Virus record (IMG/VR): IMGVR_UViG_3300023115_000059
Coordinates: 1 to 34,347 of that record
DNA from: a virus
Reading direction: 5' to 3' (one strand)
DNA length: 34,347 bases
Part shown: one piece after another, positions 12,237 to 20,024 of the stretch
Layout: the number at the start of each line of letters is the position of its first letter
Position numbering within the stretch: position 1 is the stretch's first letter
Program-made: the position numbers and the translations under genes
Notes under the pieces: model-generated
Told to the model about the DNA's origin: nothing
Seen by the model: the letters and a program-made list of their open reading frames with translations, nothing else
Databases searched by the model: none

Positions 12237-14261
12237 TTACTCCACACTAATTAATTGTACTGTTAACACTAATTCAAGCCATTCACCTGCATCATCCCAT
12301 TTATTTGGCTCAACACTAAAATTATCTATCCGCACTCTATTGTAATGCACACCCTCGGTGTACGTAAAGACCGTACGATTACGCCACAAATCACGCACAA
12401 AATTTATTTCATCCCACGGATCATACGAAACCAACGCACCCTCAGTGCCACCAACCAAAGTTGTGCGACCAATGATTAACGGTATCTGCCATTGTTGGGT
12501 GGAAGGCGCAATAGGGTATGCCGACATTTTCCATTGACGCACAACAGGTGTACTTGTGCCGGGACCATTTAATGTCAACTTCAGATGAGCACGATTAAAC
12601 GTTGTGCCTTGTGGTGTTAACACCAATTCTTTTGCACCGGGAACTGCAACAGTACGAGAACCAATAACTGTCCCTGTTTCGCTATCAATTACTTCGCATA
12701 CAACAGACTCGCCTGTGTTGAGAGCATCAAATCGTACTTCGACTCGTCCTAATGATTTGTTTTCCGCTGTACCAAAATATATGTCGCCAGTAGTTAGATA
12801 GCCTGTTGTTACAAAGTCGCTTGTAATGTACCGCAATTGTCCATCTGAACCTAATACCCATGTGAATGGTTCGGTAAATGTGTCTGGTTTGCCTGCGATG
12901 TCAAACGTTGTGTCAACAAATGAACCGATGTATAACGATGCAACAGTTGTCAAGTCGTCGCTAATAAGGTCTGTTGCGTATGCCGGTGTGAGTGTGTCAG
13001 TAAAATCTTCAAGCGAAATACGTCCGAGTTGAAGTTTGCCGTCTGGCCTATCCCACCCAAACCATATAAACTTTTGGTAGGCGTATGCTGTTGTTACTGG
13101 CAGATCAGTTTCGATGAGCCCGCCGTATGTGAGTGAGCCGTCGCCTGACAACGTAGCAAATCGTAGTCCTCGGTTGCCCCACAAAATTGCGTTACCAGCG
13201 TATCCAAAACCGCCGTACAGTTTTTCGTCTGATGGGAATACGGTTGCTTGTGAACCAATAGCAAGGTTGCCTGTTGAGGTAACAGTCATTGCAAACATTG
13301 ATGATTCGTCTGCGCCGTAACCGCCTACATAAATCCGTGAACCAATATTAAATGCTGTTGTCCATTGGAATTTTTCGTCGATGTGTGTGTAAAGCGCTGT
13401 TGCAATTACGTTTGTTGCGTCGGTTGTAATTTCATAGATTGTGTTTCTAAAACCACATAGCAACGTGTTGCCAACAATTTTAAATAGGGTTGGTGGAGGT
13501 CCGTATCCAAGATCACCAGTTTTTTGTACTAACGTTTCATGTTGTTTGCTTGTTAATACATCGTTTTGAATGATGCCGTAACACAGTTTTTGTTTGTTGT
13601 TATAAAAATCAATACCAATAATTGTGTCGTTGCGATCTTCTACAACAGAATAAAACTGGTTGTGTATGGTTTCAAAATTTGTGACGTATCCGTTACCAGA
13701 ATTGCAAATAATGTGCGCACCAAACGACTCGGATCCATTTGTAGTGTAAGGAACTGCCGCACCATTTTTGTCAAGAATCATTGTCTCAAAACCGTTAGAC
13801 ACAATTAGATAGTCGTTAATGTCGTAACGATATTTATGAATCCATGATCCCAACAATTGGTATCCGGTGCTAGACAGCGGCTGGTATTTGTCTGCTAGCA
13901 GAGGTTGCAATGATAATGCGTTAGGTTCCCACGGATTTAAACCTTCTGAATAATCGTAACGGCGACCAAGCACATCGTCATCAAGATCAGCAATAGGTTG
14001 CCCCATGCCATATGACCAGTCGTAACGGTAACGCCACCAGCCACCATTAGGATTAAACAACTGGTCAGATGGTTCTCCTGATGACACTACTCCTTCACGA
14101 AATGACGGCAACCCTGTATGACGGTAACCGTTCAAATCCATTGCATAGATACGTCCATCTAACGCAACAGAGTTCGCAGGCACCGACGTAAATGTCGCAC
14201 CTGTCCCCGCATAAAACGGGGTAGGTGGACTAAACGTTTGTGTTACCTGCGTGCCTGCCAT
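12237..14261 (-). CDS. Beta-propeller-like tail (nozzle) protein
   Basis: The start is taken as the ATG at 14261, which overlaps the adaptor's TAA by one base (TAATG); an in-frame TTG two codons earlier is less likely. The 674-aa product is almost all beta, with repeated blade-like segments (IYAMDLNGYRHTG, YLIVSNGFETMILD, TLLCGFRNTIYEITTD, IYVGGYGADESSMFAM, ILWGNRGLRFATLSGDG, FIWFGWDRPDGKLQLG). The end is a jelly-roll-like domain (VRIDNFSVEPNKWDD). By fold style and place directly after the adaptor, it fits the nozzle proteins of podoviruses (P22 gp10 or T7 gp12 type). Sequence alone does not prove this; it could be a tail tip or host-range protein. Confidence 0.7.
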   Translation of the reverse strand: MAGTQVTQTFSPPTPFYAGTGATFTSVPANSVALDGRIYAMDLNGYRHTGLPSFREGVVSSGEPSDQLFNPNGGWWRYRYDWSYGMGQPIADLDDDVLGRRYDYSEGLNPWEPNALSLQPLLADKYQPLSSTGYQLLGSWIHKYRYDINDYLIVSNGFETMILDKNGAAVPYTTNGSESFGAHIICNSGNGYVTNFETIHNQFYSVVEDRNDTIIGIDFYNNKQKLCYGIIQNDVLTSKQHETLVQKTGDLGYGPPPTLFKIVGNTLLCGFRNTIYEITTDATNVIATALYTHIDEKFQWTTAFNIGSRIYVGGYGADESSMFAMTVTSTGNLAIGSQATVFPSDEKLYGGFGYAGNAILWGNRGLRFATLSGDGSLTYGGLIETDLPVTTAYAYQKFIWFGWDRPDGKLQLGRISLEDFTDTLTPAYATDLISDDLTTVASLYIGSFVDTTFDIAGKPDTFTEPFTWVLGSDGQLRYITSDFVTTGYLTTGDIYFGTAENKSLGRVEVRFDALNTGESVVCEVIDSETGTVIGSRTVAVPGAKELVLTPQGTTFNRAHLKLTLNGPGTSTPVVRQWKMSAYPIAPSTQQWQIPLIIGRTTLVGGTEGALVSYDPWDEINFVRDLWRNRTVFTYTEGVHYNRVRIDNFSVEPNKWDDAGEWLELVLTVQLISVE

Positions 14262-15175
14262 TACCAAGCCACCATCGGATACTTGGTACGCAATTTCATA
14301 ATTTCTGCACTATAACGACGCAAATAATTTGCACGCATAGTTTGTGCTAACTCCAAACCACGGTTGACAGCCACATCACCAGCACGCCGTGACTCGTCAG
14401 CAGGTTGACGACTAGCACGATTGTTCTCATCGTCGGATAACAACCGCACTTTAATTCCTAACGCCAACAAATCAAGCATTGAACGCTGTAAACCAACATC
14501 TGCTACAAGATCATCAGACTGCGCCAATGTATCATCAACAATAAACGGATACGCAATTTGAGCATGTACCTGACCGTTACGGCTAACACCATTATGTGTC
14601 ACCAACCGAATCAACAAACCGCTTGCGGACGCACCTGACCAAACAGACGGATCACCCCGTTGCAACCTAAACTTTAATGACGGCCACGAAGAAGAATCAG
14701 ATTCTTCCCAATTACGACGCACACGAATAACACCAATAGCGTCAGCCAACGATGACGGCAACTCTACTGTTTCGTCCTCTGTGTCAACTGTCCATTCGTA
14801 ATCAACAACAGAAAACAAATCAGGTTCCCACGAAGTAATCTCATCAATCAACGCATCGTAAGCCTCAAACCGTGTAAACCGTGGATTAACTACAATCTCA
14901 TCCCCAGCAGAATGTGCCTCAACATTAGAATCCTGCCAGCCACGCAACACCTCAACAGTTTTAGTTGACGTATCAACAGACAACACCCGCATCAACTCAA
15001 GGCCAACTGCAAGCACAGACCCCAAACGATAAGCAGGTGTTAACTCGTACGACAACGTGAGCGTCGTCCCAGACGTGCTTACATTGTTCGCTAAAGTATT
15101 TAACTCATTACGTACAGACGAATTAAGTTGTCGAATAGTACGATCTAAAAGTGATTCAACAGTTGTTCTTGCCAT
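14261..15175 (-). CDS. Head-tail adaptor protein
   Basis: Starting at the ATG at 15175 with GGGGAGAG upstream, the product is 304 aa (MARTTVESLLDRTIRQL). Residues 33-98 hold a beta module (GTTLTLSYELTPAYRLG, LELMRVLSVDTSTKTVEVLR, GWQDSNVEAHSAGDEIVV) that is shared with the capsid protein and fibre. The rest is mixed, with helices that include FEAYDALIDEITSWEPDLFS and a C-terminal basic helix (TMRANYLRRYSAEIMKLRTK). Its size and place after the capsid gene and before the nozzle-like gene match adaptor or tail-tube-A proteins that dock under the portal in short-tailed phages. Assignment is by context and fold style. Confidence 0.65.
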   Translation of the reverse strand: MARTTVESLLDRTIRQLNSSVRNELNTLANNVSTSGTTLTLSYELTPAYRLGSVLAVGLELMRVLSVDTSTKTVEVLRGWQDSNVEAHSAGDEIVVNPRFTRFEAYDALIDEITSWEPDLFSVVDYEWTVDTEDETVELPSSLADAIGVIRVRRNWEESDSSSWPSLKFRLQRGDPSVWSGASASGLLIRLVTHNGVSRNGQVHAQIAYPFIVDDTLAQSDDLVADVGLQRSMLDLLALGIKVRLLSDDENNRASRQPADESRRAGDVAVNRGLELAQTMRANYLRRYSAEIMKLRTKYPMVAW

Positions 15176-15186
15176 GATCTCTCCCC

Positions 15187-15223
15187 TTGTGTGGAGGAGG
15201 GAACAACGTCCCCTCCCCCACAA
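15187..15223. other. Strong hairpin between capsid and adaptor genes
   Basis: TTGTG (15187-15191) pairs with CACAA (15219-15223), and GG plus GGAGGG inside pairs with CCCTCC plus CC, allowing single-base bulges at 15192 and 15195. This gives about 13 pairs around a 9-base loop. On the minus-strand message it lies just upstream of the adaptor's GGGGAGAG. No U-tract follows in that direction, so attenuation, mRNA end protection or control of adaptor translation are all possible. Confidence 0.5.
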
Positions 15224-15252
15224 CTATTGTGTTTTACTAGGGGTTAACTAGA

Positions 15253-16407
15253 TCAGACAAGATCCGAAGGCAACGCCGCAGTGTTATCAAGCCCAGTCCA
15301 ACGTGCCATGTGACGCTGACCCTTGACTTCAAAACCGCCTTCAGCGACAAACATGTAGTTGTCCTTGTCGTCGGTCTTAGCAAGTGGCTGCATAACCATT
15401 GGCTGGAACACACGGTAAATCACGTTTTCACGGTTCAAACCGAATGCGTCAGTTGCCTTACAGTAACGGTTGCGAACAAGCAGAACGTCACCAAACTCGG
15501 TGATGACGCTAGTTGCACGACGACGACCACGACGCTCGTCTTCAACAGTTACAGTTTGAATGCGCTCTGCGCCAGCAAGGTTGTTGAGTGCCGCAAAGTT
15601 TGCAGGGTTTGACACAATAGCGGTGAACTGTCCACCTGCGTCGTATGCAACCTGCTGTACACGCTCAACTTCTTCAACCGTCAACCAGTCACCTGATGCG
15701 GCTCCGTTGTATACGTTGCTCGTAATAAACTGTGACACGCCGCCAGTTGCACGAGTTGTGCCTGACTGGTACTTAACACCGTAAAGAAGTGCCTGCTCCA
15801 TGTTGACACCTTCAGCCAACATAACCTTACGAGTCTGACGTGCCAACTCGTTAGCAATACCATACTTCGGAATACGCTGTGCAGTACGACTGATCTGAAT
15901 CTTTGAAGTCCAAATCTGCGTGTAGTTGCTGTACTTGGTACGACCAGTGAACTGTTCGTCACCAATTGAACCTTCAGAAAGAAGCGTACCAATACCAATA
16001 ACTTCTGCGTTAATCAAGTGCGTTGCGGCAGTGGTGCCTGCGGCTCCACGAACAACAGTCAACGTGTCGCCGCTAATTGATGTAACAGTCATAACTTCAT
16101 CGTCAATACGAATCGCGTCACCTGCGGCAAAACGCTCGCCTGAACCTGCGGCAACGTCAACCTCAGTTTCGGTTGCATCAAGTGCTTCACCGGCTGTTGT
16201 CCGTGGCGTAAGGAACTCGTCCTCTAGCCAGTAAAACTCGGTGTTGTCAACAGGCTGACGAGGAACAACAGGGAATCCGTCGCTGTTTACACCGCCAAGC
16301 ATTGGCAGATCGTCAGGGTTAAGCATGTAGATCAACTCATCAATGTTGATCTTTGTTTCGACCGTTAGGTCGTTAGAGTAAATTGGGTTAGCCAACTGTT
16401 CAGCCAT
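15253..16407 (-). CDS. Major capsid protein, HK97 fold (SU10/DUF5309-like)
   Basis: The 384-aa product shows features of the SU10/DUF5309 capsid group: an N-terminal LIYMLNPDDLPMLGG and FYWLEDEFLTPRT, a long central domain (TKYSNYTQIWTSKIQISRTA, LAEGVNMEQALLYG), and a C-terminal beta domain (ADAFGLNRENV-like strand, VEGGFEVKGQRHMARWTGL-like end). Residues about 77-130 are an inserted beta module (ETEVDVAAGSGERFAAGDAI, DDEVMTVTSISGDTLTVVRG, AAGTTAATH), probably a surface or E-loop insertion. GGAGA lies 7 bases before the ATG. The scaffold and a 94-aa protein precede it, and it ends at a strong hairpin, as expected for the most abundant late protein. Confidence 0.88.
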   Translation of the reverse strand: MAEQLANPIYSNDLTVETKINIDELIYMLNPDDLPMLGGVNSDGFPVVPRQPVDNTEFYWLEDEFLTPRTTAGEALDATETEVDVAAGSGERFAAGDAIRIDDEVMTVTSISGDTLTVVRGAAGTTAATHLINAEVIGIGTLLSEGSIGDEQFTGRTKYSNYTQIWTSKIQISRTAQRIPKYGIANELARQTRKVMLAEGVNMEQALLYGVKYQSGTTRATGGVSQFITSNVYNGAASGDWLTVEEVERVQQVAYDAGGQFTAIVSNPANFAALNNLAGAERIQTVTVEDERRGRRRATSVITEFGDVLLVRNRYCKATDAFGLNRENVIYRVFQPMVMQPLAKTDDKDNYMFVAEGGFEVKGQRHMARWTGLDNTAALPSDLV

Positions 16408-16421
16408 GATATTCTCCTAAA

Positions 16422-16706
16422 CTATTTATTTAAATGAGGTAGTTTTTCTCGGAGTTTCTTGACTTTGACTTCTGCCTCTGACTTTTGTTTAATAGGTAAT
16501 GCTTTACCATCTGCACCAAGATATGGCATGAATGTTCCATGCCCTCGGTTTTCTCCTGCAACACCTTTTTCCCAATTATTATTGGTATGTTCTGCCGGAG
16601 GTTTACGATTGTGACGTGAAGGCGTTGCCTTCATCGAAACACCAATTCCTTTACGTCTTAGTTGACACGCATAGGCTTGGCATTCACAACCATACGGATG
16701 AATCAT
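16422..16706 (-). CDS. Small Cys/His N-terminal basic protein, 94 aa
   Basis: No family is named with certainty. The N-terminus has C7, C9 and C14 with H3 (MIHPYGCECQAYACQLRRKG), a possible small metal site. A middle section (SRHNRKPPAEHTNNNWEKG, then ENRGHGTFMPYLGADG) and a basic helix (EAEVKVKKLREKLPHL) follow. The ATG overlaps the scaffold's TAA by one base (TAATG). The place between scaffold and capsid suggests a small head-assembly or decoration component. Confidence 0.7.
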   Translation of the reverse strand: MIHPYGCECQAYACQLRRKGIGVSMKATPSRHNRKPPAEHTNNNWEKGVAGENRGHGTFMPYLGADGKALPIKQKSEAEVKVKKLREKLPHLNK

Positions 16707-17242
16707 TACCCTAGATGTCCAAAGGCTTGACTATCGTTTTGCCATTGTGCATCGTTAAACTTTGCAGAGGAATCACCGTTAGCCGCCGCCGCAATAAATG
16801 ACGCAAACGCCATATCTTGAGCATCGGCATTACTTAGACCTTGCTTTCTTGCACTATTCCACTCATCGAATGCACGATCAGTTGCTGATACTTGTGGTGG
16901 TTCATGCGGTGCAGAGTTGCCACCAGAAAAAGATTCACGAGTTTGCTGGAACTGTGCTTGTGTTTCGTCCACTTCCGGCACACTCATTGGTTCTTCTTCA
17001 GTTTTAATAAGCCCAATTTCAATTGCTTCATTTCTGATAGCGTCTGAAGTCAATTCGCCTTCATACGTTTTCATCAACATCTGCCCAATTTTAGACTCAG
17101 TATCAATACCAGCCTGCAAAAACGCAATTTGACGTTCCTTACGTTCCAACTCTCGTTGCAACGTTTTGGCTTGTTCCGCCTCGGCACGCAATTTCTTGAT
17201 GTGCTCTGGTGAATCATCCGTCATTTCAGAGTCGTTTGCCAC
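16706..17242 (-). CDS. Capsid scaffolding protein
   Basis: The start is GTG at 17242 with GGAG upstream, product 178 aa. The first 45 residues form a charged coiled coil (EHIKKLRAEAEQAKTLQREL, ERKERQIAFLQAG), followed by a helical segment (ESKIGQMLMKTYEGELTSD), an acidic Gln-rich low-complexity middle and an Ala-rich C-terminal part. This composition and the position one gene before the capsid gene are typical of phage scaffolds, which direct shell assembly and then leave. A structured leader (17243-17395) precedes it, behind a candidate late promoter. No protease is seen nearby. Confidence 0.78.
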   Translation of the reverse strand: MANDSEMTDDSPEHIKKLRAEAEQAKTLQRELERKERQIAFLQAGIDTESKIGQMLMKTYEGELTSDAIRNEAIEIGLIKTEEEPMSVPEVDETQAQFQQTRESFSGGNSAPHEPPQVSATDRAFDEWNSARKQGLSNADAQDMAFASFIAAAANGDSSAKFNDAQWQNDSQAFGHLG

Positions 17243-17287
17243 TTAGATTCTCCTAATATTTTGTTGTTACTCCCGGCTTTACCTACT

Positions 17288-17332
17288 ACCATTTTGCGGG
17301 GTGGAAATGGTGATGGCTGTTGGTTGCCCAAC
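17288..17332 (-). other. Leader hairpins upstream of scaffold gene
   Basis: Within the untranslated leader two inverted repeats are clear: GTTGG/CCAAC at 17319-17332, whose minus-strand RNA loop is GCAA (a GNRA tetraloop), and ACCATTT (17288-17294) with AAATGGT (17305-17311), a 7-bp stem with a 10-base loop. Together they may stabilise the capsid-operon message or present the Shine-Dalgarno. Confidence 0.45.
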
Positions 17333-17380
17333 TGTTACGGCCAAACGACGGCCCAACGAGCACACATCGAATAGCGCACA

Positions 17381-17396
17381 TAACTATGTATAGTTA
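17381..17396. promoter_or_regulatory. Operator-like palindrome at late promoter start site
   Basis: TAACTAT (17381-17387) and ATAGTTA (17390-17396) form a 16-bp inverted repeat with a 2-base centre. It starts at the last base of the candidate -10 box and covers the predicted transcription start, a common repressor or activator placement. The binding protein is unknown; the wHTH protein or WhiB are possible. Confidence 0.5.
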
Positions 17397-17423
17397 GTGT
17401 ACCACAAAACAAATACACGTCAA
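17396..17423 (-). promoter_or_regulatory. Candidate late promoter for scaffold-capsid operon
   Basis: On the minus strand TTGACG (17423-17418) is followed after 16 bases by TACACT (17401-17396). This is a good sigma-70/SigA-type match with normal spacing, about 150 bases upstream of the scaffold start and directly after the stop of the 35-aa gene. Confidence 0.6.
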
Positions 17424-17531
17424 TTATTGATATCGGTACGTGCGAATAACACGAGGCTTATTCACTCGTGTTTGGTCAATAGAACGTTTTGAAGATTGCC
17501 GTCGATTAGACGGATGATTTTTGCGTGGCAT
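17424..17531 (-). CDS. 35-aa basic protein
   Basis: A tiny frame reads MPRKNHPSNRRQSSKRSIDQ and then TRVNKPRVIRTYRYQ. Its ATG overlaps the stop of the 43-aa gene by one base (TGATG), and it stops exactly where the late promoter begins. About a third of the residues are Arg or Lys, so nucleic-acid binding is plausible. No family is recognised. Confidence 0.5.
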   Translation of the reverse strand: MPRKNHPSNRRQSSKRSIDQTRVNKPRVIRTYRYQ

Positions 17532-17662
17532 CAACGCACTTTGGTGCCACCAGACGGAGCAGGGGTTTTATCCAAACCTGCACGAGTGCTGGAAGAAGAA
17601 CCAGTAACAACTTTGCTACCAGTCCGTGACTTCTTATCATGTGAACACATTGTGTAACTCAT
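17531..17662 (-). CDS. 43-aa Ser/Lys-rich protein
   Basis: The ATG at 17662 sits behind a strong AAGGAG, the best Shine-Dalgarno in this stretch, and the frame reads MSYTMCSHDKKSRTGSKVVT then a Ser-rich run and PAPSGGTKVR. It is followed without a gap by the 35-aa basic protein. Both are missed by length cutoffs but have proper start signals. Function unknown. Confidence 0.6.
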   Translation of the reverse strand: MSYTMCSHDKKSRTGSKVVTGSSSSTRAGLDKTPAPSGGTKVR

Positions 17663-17688
17663 AAATAACTCCTTAATACATAATTAAA

Positions 17689-18723
17689 TTATAGACCAAT
17701 AACCCCTTGCTGTGTCAAGGCGGCTCCACCTTGACCAGCAACATTAATTGCTCCACGTGAAATTCGACGACGTTCAAGTGCATTACGTGCAGAAACATTT
17801 TGATCAAATTCTGCGCTAATCAAATCTGCCTCAGTGATATCAGTTCTTTCACCAACTGATTCCATACTAAGTCCACGACTAGCCGCAACAGTTTGGAACG
17901 TATCATCAATACCTGCTTCAGACATTGGCAACTCACCAATACGTTGCGCTGTTCCTTGATCAACATTAAATCCATAACGTGCGCCAATACCACCCGCATA
18001 CGCTGTGCGTGACGCTCGGTTAATAGACTGAATTGTTTTTTCTGGATCTAGAATGTATGACGCTAACGCACCTTCCGCATCTTTTAGTCCGTAATACTCT
18101 GTGAACTTTTGCATTACTTCAGGCGGAGCATTGCTCACATATTCGTAAGCAACGTTAATACGTTCTTCAATTGCATCAACTGACAAACCACTCATCAAAC
18201 GCCCTTGAATATCTTCAACTGCGTTATCATAAAACCACTCAGGCAAACCAGCACGCCTAAAAGTGTTGGTTAATTGTTCTTCGTATTGCAACAATTCTGA
18301 TGGAGTCCAAACACGAGTAGGGGTTCCTGACGCATTTAAATCTTGTTGAAATTTAATTAACGGAAAACGTTGTTGGAACGTATCTGTTTCTTGCAATCCA
18401 ATTAACAACTGCTCAACGCTAGTCACACCATTTTTTACTTGTTCCCACAACCACCCACCGGGGGTGTCGCCTGTCATAGTGAACAAATCACTTAAACCAA
18501 TTGAACTTAAATATGAAGCCAACGTTTTAAAATCGTTTAACGCAGGCGTTGTATCTTCATCTTCTACAGGTGTTGGATCTACTGGCCTTGGAATAGAAAT
18601 TCTATCGCTAGGATCCCAATCTTCTGGAAGCGGATCGCCTCGTTTCCAACCGTCAAACTCTGGCGGTTTAGGCCCTTTACCCCACGGCGGCAAACCTTTA
18701 TCTGGCACTCTTACAGGTGGCAT
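17689..18723 (-). CDS. Probable internal virion protein, 344 aa
   Basis: The N-terminal 55 residues are Pro-rich and charged (PPVRVPDKGLPPWGKGPKPP), the rest helical. Two segments, FRRAGLPEWFYDNAVEDIQG and ARYGFNVDQGTAQRIGELPM, resemble the about 40-residue repeat of the adjacent 433-aa protein, so the two probably share ancestry. The ATG overlaps the upstream stop as TAATG. No enzyme motif is seen. As part of the block between giant protein and scaffold, it is a candidate ejected core protein; a portal-associated structural role is an alternative. Confidence 0.65.
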   Translation of the reverse strand: MPPVRVPDKGLPPWGKGPKPPEFDGWKRGDPLPEDWDPSDRISIPRPVDPTPVEDEDTTPALNDFKTLASYLSSIGLSDLFTMTGDTPGGWLWEQVKNGVTSVEQLLIGLQETDTFQQRFPLIKFQQDLNASGTPTRVWTPSELLQYEEQLTNTFRRAGLPEWFYDNAVEDIQGRLMSGLSVDAIEERINVAYEYVSNAPPEVMQKFTEYYGLKDAEGALASYILDPEKTIQSINRASRTAYAGGIGARYGFNVDQGTAQRIGELPMSEAGIDDTFQTVAASRGLSMESVGERTDITEADLISAEFDQNVSARNALERRRISRGAINVAGQGGAALTQQGVIGL

Positions 18724-20024
18724 TAGAAACCTCTCAATCCAAACAGGTCTGCAACAGCAGACGTAACACTAGCCATAGACGAACGAGCCGCATCAGTAGA
18801 TTGCCAACGCACATCATTACGACCTGCTTGAGCAATTTCCGTTAACGTAGCCCCACGAGTCACACCATTCTCGTTAACAATCATCATGTCTCTAAACACC
18901 GGATCATTAATCAAATCAATATCGCTACTATTCATTTCCAATGTTTGTGCAAGGTATTCTTTAGATGGCGCAAAATAATCTGCTGGTGTAACACCTTGAT
19001 CAATCAAATCAGACATCCAAGCAAACTGTCCTTTAGCCTGATTTTTAAACATTGACTGAATACCAGCATCATCTAACTCTCCACGCATTTGCCGTAACGC
19101 CATATCCAAAGATTGTTGACTTGACACTGGCAACAAATATGCGGCACCACTTACCTCAATAGCATCTTGCAATGCTGTGACCGTGCCTTGTTTAAACGCA
19201 TACGTTGAGTCAATGCCCTCAAACATTGCTGATTGCAACTGTTGGTCAGAAAAATTTTGCAACGTTGCTTGTTGCGCAATTTCATTAATGCGTTCATCAG
19301 ACAACGTTAAACCGTATCGTTCAGCGTTTGCACGAATGTTTTCTTTATTAGTTTCATATGTTTGAACATTTCCGCCAACATTAATTAACGGTGCGTATTC
19401 TGAGTTTGCGTTAATTGCTAACTGTCGAATCTGTTCTGTAACGCCTTCTAACGTAATATCGCCACGTGCAACGTTTAACGCCAAACTGCGGGCAGTACCT
19501 TCATCTAAATCAAAATTGAATTGTTGTGCGGTTTCACGTAACGCAGTCGCCGCCGCTGTTAAATTGCCGACACTAACGGTAGACGGATCAACGTCAACTA
19601 AAATGTTGTCAATAAGAAGATTGTTATCCCAGTTTTCATTGACTGCGGATTCTGCTAAAGAATTAATTCGGTCTTCAGTTACGGCAATACCAAATTGTGA
19701 AAATGTGTCTCGAAGAGATGCAACAATGTTGGCTTTGCGTTGTGCTCTGCTTACTCCGCTACCGCCACTTGTACCAATGATGTCTTTGGTTTGGAGCAAT
19801 AAGGCTTGGCCACGTGGATCCCCAACTAATTGAGAGTTGAGCCAATTTAAACCACGTTCAGGACGTGTAACATATTCTTCAACTAGTCCTCTCGCCCATT
19901 CGTCGTTAGCAAGTGGAGTAAAATATGGGTTGTATTGACTTAAAAAATCAATTGTTTGTTGTATGTTGTATTCTGTTTCTACACCAGCAACTTCGCCGTA
20001 GTAGTCATTAGTAAAATTAGTCAT
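18723..20024 (-). CDS. Probable internal virion protein with 40-aa helical repeats
   Basis: The product is 433 aa, all helical, with three visible copies of a repeat: 103-142 (LRDTFSQFGIAVTEDRINSL), 161-202 (LRETAQQFNFDLDEGTARSL) and 230-270 (IRANAERYGLTLSDERINEI), each followed by a second helix with hydrophobic spacing. The N-terminus (YNIQQTIDFLSQYNPYF) and the C-terminus are unique. It overlaps the upstream gene by 8 bases with its own GGAG. The repeats suggest an elongated or multimeric structure. The family is not recognised and the internal or ejected role is inferred from position. Confidence 0.68.
   Translation of the reverse strand: MTNFTNDYYGEVAGVETEYNIQQTIDFLSQYNPYFTPLANDEWARGLVEEYVTRPERGLNWLNSQLVGDPRGQALLLQTKDIIGTSGGSGVSRAQRKANIVASLRDTFSQFGIAVTEDRINSLAESAVNENWDNNLLIDNILVDVDPSTVSVGNLTAAATALRETAQQFNFDLDEGTARSLALNVARGDITLEGVTEQIRQLAINANSEYAPLINVGGNVQTYETNKENIRANAERYGLTLSDERINEIAQQATLQNFSDQQLQSAMFEGIDSTYAFKQGTVTALQDAIEVSGAAYLLPVSSQQSLDMALRQMRGELDDAGIQSMFKNQAKGQFAWMSDLIDQGVTPADYFAPSKEYLAQTLEMNSSDIDLINDPVFRDMMIVNENGVTRGATLTEIAQAGRNDVRWQSTDAARSSMASVTSAVADLFGLRGF

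Noticed and set aside
17243-17423. tRNA gene or riboswitch in the scaffold leader
   Set aside because: No cloverleaf, T-loop or known riboswitch core was found; only short hairpins are present.
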